64,000 nt of DNA from Pseudoalteromonas phenolica (GTDB taxonomy: Bacteria; Pseudomonadota; Gammaproteobacteria; Enterobacterales; Alteromonadaceae). Location of the stretch: NCBI RefSeq assembly GCF_005876835.1, contig NZ_PPSW01000001.1, forward strand, positions 124,001 through 188,000, read 5' to 3'. The stretch's first letter is position 1. Each line of letters opens with the position of its first letter. Under the pieces are notes generated by a model, which searched no databases, was not told the origin of the DNA, and saw only the letters and a list, made by a program, of their open reading frames with translations. The position numbers and the translations under genes were made by a program. Below, in pieces: positions 19,549 to 28,819 of the stretch.

Positions 19549-20199
19549 CTAGTTCACTTTATTCTGATTCATTTGCTCAATAAAAGCATTCGAATCGGCA
19601 ATCGAACGATTCATATCATTGATTAGGTTTTGAATATCGACTTTCAAAGAGTCAAACTCACCTCGGATCGCCGCGACAGCTTGGGCATTCAGGTTATGCT
19701 TTAAATACAGTACATTGTCTTTCAATGAATCTAAAACAGGCTGCATTTTAGCTTCACTGCGACGCATCGATTTAAGCAGCTTAGAGAACTGCCTTTGTGT
19801 TTGCTTTAACTTTTTCTCACTTTCACGTTTTAAATTGGCATTTGAATATTGGCCAAGTTCATCCTGCCATTCATCAAATAATGCTTCGGCGACATCTTCT
19901 ACTTTATCGATGTTGTTAGAGACATCGCTCGCAGCCGAAAGGCTTGATTCATAATCATCATTCAATTGCTCATAGGCAGTTTGCAATTCGCCACCATCAA
20001 AATTAACGAGTGTGGTTAATCTTTCGAGTGCTGATTGAAACTCTTGTTGTGAATTCTGTTGTGACTCTTTTGTGGCTTCGACTCTATCAACTAATATCTC
20101 ACGTTTGTGAACACCGACTTTTTCCATTGCAGAGTAGTAAACGGTTTGGCACGCGCTGAGGCCTAGGCACAGTGCAGCTGCTATAGCTAAATGTTTCAT
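19549..20199 (-). CDS. DUF2959 family lipoprotein
   Basis: The ATG at 20199 gives a 216-residue protein with a lipoprotein signal: after the hydrophobic AIAAALCLGLSAC the lipobox cysteine is residue 17. The rest is helical and charged, with long heptad-like segments (for example near 70-120 and 135-200), so a coiled coil is likely. Family recognition as DUF2959 is from overall sequence pattern; its function is unknown. A TTG two codons upstream is a less likely start. It is divergent from the yihY-like gene. Confidence 0.75.
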   Translation of the reverse strand: MKHLAIAAALCLGLSACQTVYYSAMEKVGVHKREILVDRVEATKESQQNSQQEFQSALERLTTLVNFDGGELQTAYEQLNDDYESSLSAASDVSNNIDKVEDVAEALFDEWQDELGQYSNANLKRESEKKLKQTQRQFSKLLKSMRRSEAKMQPVLDSLKDNVLYLKHNLNAQAVAAIRGEFDSLKVDIQNLINDMNRSIADSNAFIEQMNQNKVN

Positions 20200-20286
20200 A
20201 ATCAACCTATTTTATTAACTATCTTGATGTAAATTATGGGGCGGATTGCTATGATGTGCAAAACGTTTCCTGTTTATTTTATTTCT

Positions 20287-21186
20287 ATGCAACTGCACTA
20301 TCAGCAATTACAGTCCAAAGCGAAAGAGTTTTTAGCGCGTCAACCTAGTTGGTGGCAGCATTATTTTAAGCGCTGCCTAGAAGATCAAATTACCATCAAT
20401 GCAGGTTACTTGGCTTATGTGACGCTTTTGTCTTTGGTGCCATTAATTGCGGTCGGTGTGGCAATATTTTCAGCCTTTCCAGGGTTTGAAGATACCCGAG
20501 TTGCCATAGAGAACTTCATTTTTACTAACTTTGTCCCGACTTCAACAGATTCTATTAAGTCTCATATCAGCGCCTTTACGGGTAATGCAAATCAAATGAC
20601 CGCCGTGGGCATTAGCTTCTTAGCGGCTGTGGCGCTATTGCTTATCAGAAATGTAGATACTGCCTTAAATCGCATTTGGCGAGTAAAAGAGAAGCGACCG
20701 TTTATGATCTCTTTTGCGATTTATTGGATGGTATTAACACTGGGCCCGGTTTTACTAGGAGCAAGTATTGGTGTGACTTCTTACATTGTTTCATTGGTAT
20801 CGTTTGCCGATCAGGGTATTCCAGGGTTTAGTGGCTTTTTATTAAAACTTTTACCTTACGCAATTTCCATGGCCGGCTTCATTATGCTCTATACTTTAGT
20901 TCCGAATAAGAGAGTTGCTTTTCAAGCTGCGATCCCTGGTGCTTTGTTTGCGGCATTGTTGTTCGAGCTAACCAAGAAAGGCTTTGCTATGTATATCAGT
21001 CACTTTCCTTCTTATGAAGTGATTTATGGTGCATTAGCAACTGTGCCGATCCTATTTGTTTGGGTCTACTTGTCTTGGATTGTGGTGCTGTTAGGCGCTG
21101 AGTTTACTGTGTGTTTAAGCGAAAGGCTTGAGCAACAGCAAGCGCCTGAACAACACACTGAGGATAGCCAGCATATAGCACAGTGA
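20287..21186 (+). CDS. YihY/BrkB family (UPF0761) inner-membrane protein
   Basis: This membrane protein of about 299 residues matches E. coli YihY through most of its length: NAGYLAYVTLLSLVPL, FIFTNFVPTSTDSIK, LNRIWRVKEKRP, FAIYWMVLTLGPVLLGAS, KKGFAMYISHFPSYEVIYGALATVPILFVWVYLSW and LLGAEFTV. Six or so membrane helices are apparent. Despite the old virulence-factor and RNase BN labels, the function is not established. I prefer ATG 20287 by alignment with YihY; ATGs at 20236, 20251 and 20254 are also in frame. The next gene starts 26 bases on. Confidence 0.88.
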   Translation: MQLHYQQLQSKAKEFLARQPSWWQHYFKRCLEDQITINAGYLAYVTLLSLVPLIAVGVAIFSAFPGFEDTRVAIENFIFTNFVPTSTDSIKSHISAFTGNANQMTAVGISFLAAVALLLIRNVDTALNRIWRVKEKRPFMISFAIYWMVLTLGPVLLGASIGVTSYIVSLVSFADQGIPGFSGFLLKLLPYAISMAGFIMLYTLVPNKRVAFQAAIPGALFAALLFELTKKGFAMYISHFPSYEVIYGALATVPILFVWVYLSWIVVLLGAEFTVCLSERLEQQQAPEQHTEDSQHIAQ

Positions 21187-21211
21187 GAAAAGCGATAACC
21201 TTGGAGGTCTT

Positions 21212-22150
21212 ATGTCTCTCGGTTACGAGTTCAAAGCGGCGCGTCAAAGCTTTCACCTTGCAGTAGGGCAAGGTGCACAAATTCATGTAGAAGAATACGG
21301 GTGCGAGCAAGGTGTGCCTGTTATCGTTTGCCATGGTGGCCCGGGAGCGGGTCTTGTGCCTGCGATGAGCTGCCTGTTTAATCCACGAAAATACCGCATT
21401 ATTTTATTTAGTCAGCGGGGCTGCGGTCTCTCTTCCCCTGATTCACTGGCGCATAATAGTCCAGCCCATTTGGTGGATGACATGCATTTGCTGCTTAATC
21501 ATCTTGGTATTGAAAAAAGTGTCATTGCAGGGGGATCTTGGGGGGCGACATTGGCGCTACTTTTTTATCAATCTCATTCTGAAAGAGTGTCAGGGTTAAT
21601 ACTTTGGGCAAGCTTCCTCGCTGAAACCACCGATCTCGCTTGGTTGTATGGGCCACATGGGGCGGGTGCGCAATTTTATCCTGAGTTGTATTCAGATTTT
21701 AGCCATGGTCTCAAAAGCGAAGCGGAGATCTTACAGCATTATTATCAGTCTTTGACAGGCACAGATGAACTGGAGCAACATAAAGCAGCACAGTTATGGA
21801 TGGCTTGGGAATCAAAGTTGGCTTTAGGCGCAAGAGCCAGACTTGCCAACATTGAACAAGCGCACTGTAATGTTCAGCAAGCAAAAATCATGTGTCACCT
21901 CTTCCAAGAACAAAATTTTTCTCAGCTCTGTAATATCGCTCAATTTAAAGCGTCGCTTTGTCATCTACCATGCTGGCTTATTCATAGTCGAGATGATTTA
22001 TTGTGTCGCTATGCCCCCGTACAACGCTTTGCTCAAAAGCATAAAGCGCAATTTTATGTATTGGAGAATGCTGGGCACGCACAGCGAGAAGGTGACTATA
22101 TGGATGCCATTATTCGTGCTTCTGACTTAATGCTGTGTCGTTTGCATTAA
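21212..22150 (+). CDS. Alpha/beta hydrolase, proline iminopeptidase-like (S33)
   Basis: The 312-residue protein has the proline iminopeptidase layout: the oxyanion motif HGGPGAG near residue 41, the SQRGCGLSSP block, the nucleophile elbow GGSWGATLAL near 108, HSRDD for the catalytic aspartate and AGHAQ for the histidine. Such enzymes remove N-terminal proline from peptides in the cytoplasm. A strong TTGGAGG ribosome binding site precedes ATG 21212. The related alpha/beta hydrolases are broad, so substrate is not certain. Confidence 0.85.
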   Translation: MSLGYEFKAARQSFHLAVGQGAQIHVEEYGCEQGVPVIVCHGGPGAGLVPAMSCLFNPRKYRIILFSQRGCGLSSPDSLAHNSPAHLVDDMHLLLNHLGIEKSVIAGGSWGATLALLFYQSHSERVSGLILWASFLAETTDLAWLYGPHGAGAQFYPELYSDFSHGLKSEAEILQHYYQSLTGTDELEQHKAAQLWMAWESKLALGARARLANIEQAHCNVQQAKIMCHLFQEQNFSQLCNIAQFKASLCHLPCWLIHSRDDLLCRYAPVQRFAQKHKAQFYVLENAGHAQREGDYMDAIIRASDLMLCRLH

Positions 22151-22260
22151 TACCTTTGTTATATCAGGCGTTACACATTCTAAGTGGTAAAGACTTTCGT
22201 TTTAGAAAACGGCTAAATTCGGTATATTTAGCACATTAAAAATAAAGTTTTGAGAATGAT

Positions 22261-22698
22261 ATGCAGGGATTAATTCAAAGAGTTGCTCACGCAAAAGTAG
22301 ACGTGTCGGGTGAGTGCGTTGGTGCGATAGGTAAAGGCATTTTATTGCTATTGGGCGTTGAAAAGCTTGATGATGAGTCTACAGCAGACAAGCTACTTCA
22401 CAAGGTGAGTAATTACCGCATATTCACGGATGACGCTGGCAAAATGAATCTCAGCCTGAAAGACATTGAGGGTGAGCTTTTAGTGGTATCGCAGTTTACT
22501 TTGGCCGCTGATACTAAAAAAGGCATGCGTCCTAGTTTTTCGAGCGCGGGTACGCCAGCGCAAGCCGAAGCGTTATACGACTATTTTGTGGCACAGGCAA
22601 AGGCCGCGGGTATTAAAGTGCAAACAGGACAGTTTGCTGCAGATATGCAAGTGAGCTTGTGTAACGACGGGCCGGTCACCTTTAATCTGTCAGTTTAG
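22261..22698 (+). CDS. dtd: D-aminoacyl-tRNA deacylase
   Basis: Dtd hydrolyses D-aminoacyl-tRNAs, and glycine mischarged on tRNA-Ala, to protect translation. The 145-residue protein is the expected size and shows both active-site signatures: [17 protein letters not shown] near 81-97 and the Gly-cisPro type motif at NDGPVTFNL near the C-terminus. Its end overlaps the convergent methyltransferase gene by four bases. The yihY-dtd neighbourhood is conserved in gammaproteobacteria. Confidence 0.96.
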   Translation: MQGLIQRVAHAKVDVSGECVGAIGKGILLLLGVEKLDDESTADKLLHKVSNYRIFTDDAGKMNLSLKDIEGELLVVSQFTLAADTKKGMRPSFSSAGTPAQAEALYDYFVAQAKAAGIKVQTGQFAADMQVSLCNDGPVTFNLSV

Positions 22699-23384
22699 CG
22701 GCTTACTGCGATGATGTGATTCAAGTAGTCGGGTATGGCAACTTCATTGGGCTTCTTGCCAAAATTGGTGATCAGTCGGTGTTGAAGTTGCTCTAACTGT
22801 GAGGGGTGGCTGGAGAGAAAGTTAATAAACAGCCAGCCGCCTTGATTTAAGCGATTGCGAATACTTTGATAAAACTTATGGTCGAACAAAAAATTCGGCG
22901 CATCTTCTTGGCTAAATAAATCTAGAATAATCCAATCATATAACGCACTTTTTTGCACAAATCGCTCGGCGTCATCACAGATCAATGCACTGAGTGCATC
23001 ACCGTCGAAATACTTCTTATAACAGCGGATAACTTCAGGATCTTTTTCAATCGAGGTGACATGCACGTCTGGGTATTGAGATTCTAAGTAGTTACGGATA
23101 GCCCCAGCACCCAGCCCTAACTCTAATACGGTTTTTGGCGCTGCTAATGGCTGCCAAAGCGTTGCAAGCTGCTGTAAATGTGGAAGTAATAGGCGCGAAG
23201 CATCGTCTCTATCAATCACAGATTGTAAAGTGTCGTTGATTAAGAGCCATCGATACTGTTTTTCTTGGCGCACTTGAATACTGATCTGGCCATGTTTCTG
23301 CCAATAAATTAGATGTCCAAAATCGTGGCAGTGAAAAACAAAGTCGGTGCTCAAAGTGTCAGAGCTTGTGAAAAATTTTTCCAT
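22695..23384 (-). CDS. Spermidine synthase-like methyltransferase-fold protein
   Basis: The 229-residue protein has the Rossmann core of the spermidine synthase family: [15 protein letters not shown] near 86-100, the acidic residue that binds the ribose in [10 protein letters not shown], and [15 protein letters not shown] and WIILDLFS blocks. The N-terminal part of true SpeE (the beta-sheet oligomer domain) is reduced, and the catalytic GGGDG motif is replaced by LGLGAG, so aminopropyl transfer is doubtful. Substrate is unknown. The gene is convergent with dtd, overlapping four bases. Confidence 0.72.
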   Translation of the reverse strand: MEKFFTSSDTLSTDFVFHCHDFGHLIYWQKHGQISIQVRQEKQYRWLLINDTLQSVIDRDDASRLLLPHLQQLATLWQPLAAPKTVLELGLGAGAIRNYLESQYPDVHVTSIEKDPEVIRCYKKYFDGDALSALICDDAERFVQKSALYDWIILDLFSQEDAPNFLFDHKFYQSIRNRLNQGGWLFINFLSSHPSQLEQLQHRLITNFGKKPNEVAIPDYLNHIIAVSR

Positions 23385-23580
23385 AATTACATCATCATAG
23401 CTGAGCTTTTCTGTAATGCCAGTGTGTCCACCAAGTTTTACATTGATTGTTGTTGAAGCAGCGCGAAACTATGTTTTATTTTGCGGTTTTCTAGTATGGT
23501 GAGTTTATAAAAACGACACCAAGTTGCCGTTGCTTTGTTAGTAAATCGACGGCCAGAGATGCATTTCAACAGGAGTAACT

Positions 23581-24474
23581 ATGTTTCAGGTAACTGCGCC
23601 ACAAAGTAGCGAAGACTGGCAAGCCTATTATCAATTACGTTGGCAAGTCTTACGCGCCCCGTGGGAACAGCCTCGCGGCTCTGAGCAAGACGATTTAGAG
23701 CAAGAAGCGGAGCATCGTTATATTAAGAATAACGACGGAGATGTATTAGCCGTTGCACGTTTGCACTTTAATAACCAACAGCAAGCACAAGTGCGTTATA
23801 TGGCGGTAGATGAAAAGCACCGAGGTCAACATTTAGGTAGCCGCTTACTGCATGAACTTGAAAAGGTAGCTTGGCAGCAAAATGCTGATGAACTAGTATT
23901 ATTTGCCCGTGAACGAGCGCTGTCTTTTTATGAGAAGCATGGTTATACCGTATTAGAAAAAGCCCACCTTGCATACGGTGACGTACAGCACTGGAAAATG
24001 GTAAAACAAAAGCCTTGTGAGCCAGGTTGGTTCCGCCACCCTGACTGGACGCAGGTACTGCAAAACACATGGCGTGAGTCTATTCCAATCAGTGATGCGA
24101 TGGGCATTAAAGTTGAAAGCTACACTGACTGGCAGTTTTCAACTAAAGCAGACTTAAAAGCGAACTTAAATTTACATAACTCAATGTTTGCAGGTTCGGT
24201 ATACAGCATGGCGACCCTGACAGGGTGGGGCGCGACCTATTTGGCGCTTAAAGAGCTCAACCTTGAAGGTAACATTGTATTAGCTGATGCTGAAATCAAA
24301 TACCTTAAGCCACTCACAACGGCACCAAGTGCGACTGTGACTATCGCAGATTGTTCGGGCAAATTGCTTGAGTTAGAAACTGAAGGTAAAGCGAAATACT
24401 ATGTACCAGTGAATGTGTACGATGGCGATAAACTGGTTGCTAAGTTTGAAGGCTGCTTTGTTGTGCTTCGCTAA
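23581..24474 (+). CDS. madA: Bifunctional GNAT/YiiD C-terminal (MadA-like) protein
   Basis: The 297-residue protein joins an N-terminal GNAT acetyltransferase domain (VRYMAVDEKHRGQHLGSRLL near 70-90, the acetyl-CoA loop) to a C-terminal YiiD-type hot-dog domain (LHNSMFAGSVYSMATLTGWGATYLALKE near 198-225). This is the layout of E. coli YiiD, reported as malonyl-ACP decarboxylase MadA, which supplies acetyl-ACP to prime fatty acid synthesis. That activity is known for the family, not seen here. A GGAG site precedes the ATG and a terminator follows directly. Confidence 0.82.
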   Translation: MFQVTAPQSSEDWQAYYQLRWQVLRAPWEQPRGSEQDDLEQEAEHRYIKNNDGDVLAVARLHFNNQQQAQVRYMAVDEKHRGQHLGSRLLHELEKVAWQQNADELVLFARERALSFYEKHGYTVLEKAHLAYGDVQHWKMVKQKPCEPGWFRHPDWTQVLQNTWRESIPISDAMGIKVESYTDWQFSTKADLKANLNLHNSMFAGSVYSMATLTGWGATYLALKELNLEGNIVLADAEIKYLKPLTTAPSATVTIADCSGKLLELETEGKAKYYVPVNVYDGDKLVAKFEGCFVVLR

Positions 24475-24491
24475 AATTAAGCGCTAGATTT

Positions 24492-24520
24492 AAAAAGCCA
24501 AGCTACTCGCTTGGCTTTTT
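24492..24520. terminator. Bidirectional terminator between madA and pldA
   Basis: AAAAAGCCAAGC and GCTTGGCTTTTT form a perfect 12-base stem with the loop TACTC. It lies between two convergent genes and has T-tracts in both directions. Confidence 0.9.
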
Positions 24521-24535
24521 ATTATTGGGTAGAAG

Positions 24536-25561
24536 TTACAATATATCGGTGAGCAATATACCCACCCCAAAACGTTGTATATCGGCATTGTAATCAATCA
24601 TGCTCTCACCATAGCCGTTAAAGTATTGCGCATATCCTCTGAGCCTACCCCAAAGCGGGAATGACCAATCTAGCTGTAAAGCACCGCGATTATCGCTGTG
24701 AAGGTTATTTCTCACCATGAAACCAAATTCATGATCGCCCTGACGATAAACGCCACTAAACTCAAAGTAGCCCATATATTTGTATATATCTGGGTTGTCG
24801 TCGCCTTTTGCCTCTAAAGCATCTGGTTTATCGTCTTCAGGCAATCTATACCAAGGCTTAAAACTAAAAACAAACCCTCGGTTTTCCCAAATAAAGTTGG
24901 CATACAGTCTGTTCCAAGAACGAGAGTTTGGCTGGCTGCGACCATTTGACTGATGTGATAAACCGACCACTACGGCCATCTCATCGCCCCACAACACATT
25001 CTCATCGTCTAAAAAATTTACCCAAAATACTTCAGGTTCATAGTTTGTTTCACGAAAGGGTGAAGAGATATCCTTATTATAAAACTGCCAATAGGATTGC
25101 AGGGTGAAAGCGGTATAAATGGCCTGATCAGGGTCTGAAAAGCCGGTATAAACAGGCACTTTTAAAGACAACTGATATTTTACCTCGAAGTTATCGAGTG
25201 GCTCACCTTGTTCGTCACTAATTGCTTTTATGCCATCAAATGGGCGGTTATTTGGCTGACTAATATAAGATACGGGCAAAATGTAATTACGGTGATGGGG
25301 CGTTAGAACATTACGGTTCTTTTGTGTCACACGTTCGCGGGCCATACGCTGATCGAGTAGGCTGAACTTTTCAGCGGCCTCTAACTTAGAGCACTTTTCT
25401 TTAATATCTGCGACTAGAGTATTGTCGTCAGCATTAATCAGTTCATTGATGACACATTGTTTAACGAGGTCGATTTCATCTTTTTCCACAGGTGTTTCTG
25501 TGGCAAAAGCCACCAATGGAAAAGTAAATAAAATACTCAAAGATGTGAGTAGATAGCGCAT
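24536..25561 (-). CDS. pldA: Outer-membrane phospholipase A1
   Basis: OMPLA is a calcium-dependent outer-membrane lipase that degrades misplaced phospholipids. From ATG 25561 the protein has about 341 residues, with a signal peptide MRYLLTSLSILFTFPLVAFA. The catalytic block GLSHQSNGRSQ holds the His and Ser of the active site, and SRSWNRLYANF provides the Asn; both match the family motif. The remainder shows alternating beta-barrel strands ending in a hydrophobic terminal strand. The in-frame start at 25612 would put 17 residues before the signal peptide, so it is less likely. Confidence 0.93.
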   Translation of the reverse strand: MRYLLTSLSILFTFPLVAFATETPVEKDEIDLVKQCVINELINADDNTLVADIKEKCSKLEAAEKFSLLDQRMARERVTQKNRNVLTPHHRNYILPVSYISQPNNRPFDGIKAISDEQGEPLDNFEVKYQLSLKVPVYTGFSDPDQAIYTAFTLQSYWQFYNKDISSPFRETNYEPEVFWVNFLDDENVLWGDEMAVVVGLSHQSNGRSQPNSRSWNRLYANFIWENRGFVFSFKPWYRLPEDDKPDALEAKGDDNPDIYKYMGYFEFSGVYRQGDHEFGFMVRNNLHSDNRGALQLDWSFPLWGRLRGYAQYFNGYGESMIDYNADIQRFGVGILLTDIL

Positions 25562-25657
25562 GATTGCCTCTTTGTATGCTCCTTTAACAAAACGAGTATA
25601 CATGAGATGCATGAAGTTAGCGTGAATAAACTAATTGGGTTGTAAATGAAAAACAAG

Positions 25658-25683
25658 AAAAAGGCTGGCGGCAAAAGCCGCCA
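25658..25683 (-). terminator. Terminator of the dapA operon
   Basis: On the minus strand TGGCGGC pairs with GCCGCCA around TTTT, then GCC and five Ts follow. It lies about 60 bases beyond the last gene of the riboswitch-controlled operon. Confidence 0.85.
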
Positions 25684-25741
25684 TACCTTAGTAAGCGACA
25701 CTCAATAAAAGGTGCTTACTCTCACGCAATAAGGTGAAGCC

Positions 25742-26854
25742 TTACAGCTCGAAATAGTTTGTGAAGAACTTATAGAGTTCAGTGCCTTGATTCACGCTGG
25801 CCGAAGCAAAATGCAAAATGGTGATGGCATCTGTATCTAAAGTGATTTCATGCAATGGCTTTTCTGATAAGTATTGTTCCATGCGTAAAATCTTCGCAAT
25901 GGTGTCACCGGCTTTAATGTGACTGCCTAGTTCGGCGTTGTACTCGACCATGCCACCCATAGGGGCATAAAACGCCAAATAGTCATCAAGCATACAGGCA
26001 TAGCGGGTAATAGGTTTAGGCGTAAACTCAGCACCGATAAACGCTTGCTTGTGATTTAGATAACTTAAAATACTTTCGGCATCGAGTTTGGCTTCGGTTA
26101 AGTCGATTTTCTCTTGCGAGCCGAGTTCAACGGTGAAAGCTTCAACCCACACTGGAATGTTGCGGCCCTGCGCTTTGTAGGCTTCGCTTAATTGCCACCA
26201 AGGGCAAAAAGTCGCTTCGTCCATCGCGCCATCAAATTCATTAGGGATCAACAGTACATGCTCAATGTCAAAGTGGCTGGCACTGGCTTTCGCATATTCA
26301 GGACAGTACAAATGTTTGGCCGAGATCGGACCGGTATGAAGATCTAATACTATGTCAGCTTCATGCGCTAAACGTTGCAAGGTCACAGCGATCCGTTTGC
26401 CGGTATTCACGCGATAAGCGGGTTGATCAAGAAACATTTGGGTCTGATCAACAAGCAGCGCGCGGAATTTGCTTTTGATCTCATCTTCTGGCGCGTCTAA
26501 ATGTTCGTGAACAAATGACTCGATCAGTTTGCTGTGATCGTGATACATGCGGTTCCAGTTGGTGCCGGTGATCGGATCAAAACGACCTAAAGTAAACTCC
26601 CCCGACTTTTGATTACAGCCGATCGGATTCGCATAAGGCACTAAGGTGATGTCTGAAGCCAATGTCTGTGTTTTTAGCTGCTCAAGTAATTGGTAAATAA
26701 CGGCATTACCTTGTACTTCTGCGCCATGCATATTGGCTTGAATATACACTTTAGGGCCGCTGCCATTGCCTTGTAAACGATACATAGGAATGGTTAAAGG
26801 TAAGCCATTGGCAATTTCGCCAACTTGAATATGTTCTTGGGTAATTGTATTCAT
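25742..26854 (-). CDS. M14-type deacylase (AstE/AspA family) in lysine operon
   Basis: The 370-residue protein belongs to the succinylglutamate desuccinylase/aspartoacylase branch of zinc carboxypeptidases. Zinc ligands are visible as His43 and Glu46 (NMHGAEVQGN) and His173 (DLHTG); GTNWNRMY at 97-104 binds the substrate carboxylate in relatives, and Glu243 (FTVELG) fits the general base. A C-terminal beta domain (about 275-370) is typical. It lies eight bases after the LysA-like gene and is last in an operon with dapA and dapD. I infer that it removes succinate from N-succinyl-diaminopimelate or a related compound, the step usually done by the unrelated DapE. The substrate is unproven. Confidence 0.8.
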   Translation of the reverse strand: MNTITQEHIQVGEIANGLPLTIPMYRLQGNGSGPKVYIQANMHGAEVQGNAVIYQLLEQLKTQTLASDITLVPYANPIGCNQKSGEFTLGRFDPITGTNWNRMYHDHSKLIESFVHEHLDAPEDEIKSKFRALLVDQTQMFLDQPAYRVNTGKRIAVTLQRLAHEADIVLDLHTGPISAKHLYCPEYAKASASHFDIEHVLLIPNEFDGAMDEATFCPWWQLSEAYKAQGRNIPVWVEAFTVELGSQEKIDLTEAKLDAESILSYLNHKQAFIGAEFTPKPITRYACMLDDYLAFYAPMGGMVEYNAELGSHIKAGDTIAKILRMEQYLSEKPLHEITLDTDAITILHFASASVNQGTELYKFFTNYFEL

Positions 26855-26862
26855 GGGATCAC

Positions 26863-28068
26863 CTACACTAAATAACTTGCGGCGTTTTGGCTCTCACGCA
26901 CGCAGACAACTTGGCCTTGCTCAATCACGTATTCAGCAGGCAATTCATGACATAAAAAGAACGGCATACTTTCGGTATACCCATAAGCACCACATTGACT
27001 GAATACCACCCAGTCGTGCTCGTTAATATCGTCAGGTAGTGAGTGCTTACCTAAACTGTCTAGCGCAGTACAAAGCGGGCCATGTACTAGGAAATCTTGT
27101 GATGATGCGCTAGATTGGCGTAATAATTCACCCGGAAAAGCTTGGTTTGTCACAGCAGGGCGTAATACGTGATTAATACCACCTGCGACAATCAGTTGGT
27201 GCTCACCATAATTCAGCTTTTGCTCAACCACAGGGTTTACATAATGGCCGATTTCACCTACCGCATAACGGCCTAGCTCCATCCACAGTTCTTCAACCCC
27301 AGCCGCAGCTTTAATGCTTGCCAGTGCATCGACTAATTTAGGCCAAGCGAGGCGATCAGCATCGGGTGTGTAAGGAATACCTAAACCGCCGCCTAAATCT
27401 AAAATTTGGCAGGCAAAACCGAGTTGCTCAGCCAAGTCGGTCAGAGGCGTGACCATTTGTGACCAAAGTTCAGCCAGCTTTTCGGTGCTGAGCATATTGC
27501 CCCATTGGAAAATATGCAGGCCAACAAAGTTAAGCGCAGGGTAGTCTTGAATAGTCAGTTGTTGCCACTCTTCAAGCCCTAAACCAAATGGCGTTAAGCT
27601 GTCGCCACCAAGTGGGTTCTTTTCGCCATCGGGCCAGCGCAATTGTACACGCAGTAGAATGCGCAACTGCACTTGATGTTCTGTCGCAGCTTGGTTTAAC
27701 CAAGCCACTTGATTTAAGCTTTCTGCCACAAAGGTGCGTACACCTTGTGACAAAAAGTGTTGGATCTGCTTTTTAGATTTAGCAGGTCCGGTGTTGAGCA
27801 CACGGTTAGCAGCCACGCCTTGACGCAATACTTGGTCAAGTTCGCCACTGCTTGCTACGTCAAAGTCAAAGCCCGCTTTATCTAAGGTTTGGATCACCTT
27901 AGAAAGTGGATTGGCTTTAACGGCATACCATAACTTCACCACAGATTGCTCTGTCAGTGGTTTTAAATGCGCGTATAACGCATCTAGGTCATAGACAAAA
28001 AACGGTGTGTCGTTCTGTTCACTGATCGCAGTGATATGCTGACGTAGCGGTGTGCTCAAAAAGCTCAT
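26863..28068 (-). CDS. Group III PLP-dependent decarboxylase, LysA-like but atypical
   Basis: The 401-residue protein has the alanine-racemase-fold barrel and beta domain of diaminopimelate decarboxylases. Lys51 (YAVKAN) should bind PLP, LDLGGGLGIPY (223-233) the phosphate, and Cys333 in GPLCTALD plus AYGY (361-364) complete the active site across the dimer. It departs from canonical LysA: HIFQWGN replaces the usual HIGSQ-like motif at about 185-191, and ELGR replaces EPGR at 265-268. It may still decarboxylate meso-diaminopimelate, or act on a related amino acid. The start overlaps the dapD stop by one base (TAATG). Confidence 0.8.
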   Translation of the reverse strand: MSFLSTPLRQHITAISEQNDTPFFVYDLDALYAHLKPLTEQSVVKLWYAVKANPLSKVIQTLDKAGFDFDVASSGELDQVLRQGVAANRVLNTGPAKSKKQIQHFLSQGVRTFVAESLNQVAWLNQAATEHQVQLRILLRVQLRWPDGEKNPLGGDSLTPFGLGLEEWQQLTIQDYPALNFVGLHIFQWGNMLSTEKLAELWSQMVTPLTDLAEQLGFACQILDLGGGLGIPYTPDADRLAWPKLVDALASIKAAAGVEELWMELGRYAVGEIGHYVNPVVEQKLNYGEHQLIVAGGINHVLRPAVTNQAFPGELLRQSSASSQDFLVHGPLCTALDSLGKHSLPDDINEHDWVVFSQCGAYGYTESMPFFLCHELPAEYVIEQGQVVCVRESQNAASYLV

Positions 28069-28808
28069 TAGCGTAATACCTCTTCAAGGATTAAAGATGC
28101 ATCGCTTTGCTCATCGCGGTATTTAACAATTAAAGCACATGACATGCTTAAGCCCTGCTCGCGGCCCCATGCACTTGAAGATGGACGTGAACCCGGAATA
28201 ACAATCGCATTCTCAGGAATTGGCTCGCCTTTTTCTAATACGCGCTCGTTCACACAGTCATAAACAGGAATGGTTGCAGATAAACGGACACCTGGTGCAA
28301 GTACAGCCCCTTTCTTAACAACTACACCTTCAACGATCACACAGCCTGCACCGATGAACGCATCGTCTTCGATAACCACCGGGCTTGCGCCAACAGGCTC
28401 TAATACACCGCCTAGTTGCACTGCTGCACTTAGGTGAACGTTTTTACCTACTTGTGCACATGAGCCAACTAGCGCATGGCTGTCTACCATAGTACCTTCA
28501 TCGATGAATGCACCTATGTTTACATACGCTGGTGGCATAATGATTGTGCCAGACGCCACATAGGCACCGCGACGTACACTTGAGCCACCTGGTACCATAC
28601 GTACGTTTTGTTCTGCATTGAAACCTTGTGGTGCTAGGTTGTCTTTATCAACAAAACCACCTGGGAATTCAACGTTTGTACCATTTCTGAATGCTTCTAA
28701 AATGCCTTGCTTTACTTCCACGTTGGCGTGCCAATTGCCTTGCTCGTCTTGAGTTGCCGCACGTACGCTACCGTTTTCTAAATTGTTTAATAGTTCTAAC
28801 CAGCTCAT
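28068..28808 (-). CDS. dapD: Tetrahydrodipicolinate N-succinyltransferase, short form
   Basis: DapD transfers succinate from succinyl-CoA to tetrahydrodipicolinate in the succinylase branch of lysine synthesis. The left-handed beta-helix and active-site blocks are clear: SVRRGAYVASGTIIMPPAYVNIGAFIDEGTMVDSHALVGSCAQVGKNVHLS and VVIEDDAFIGAGCVIVEGV, with the usual C-terminal CALIVKYR. At 246 residues it is about 28 shorter than E. coli DapD; the alignment suggests the first 33 or so residues of the N-terminal helical domain are missing. It starts 11 bases after dapA. Confidence 0.88.
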   Translation of the reverse strand: MSWLELLNNLENGSVRAATQDEQGNWHANVEVKQGILEAFRNGTNVEFPGGFVDKDNLAPQGFNAEQNVRMVPGGSSVRRGAYVASGTIIMPPAYVNIGAFIDEGTMVDSHALVGSCAQVGKNVHLSAAVQLGGVLEPVGASPVVIEDDAFIGAGCVIVEGVVVKKGAVLAPGVRLSATIPVYDCVNERVLEKGEPIPENAIVIPGSRPSSSAWGREQGLSMSCALIVKYRDEQSDASLILEEVLR

Positions 28809-28819
28809 GTTTTACTGCC

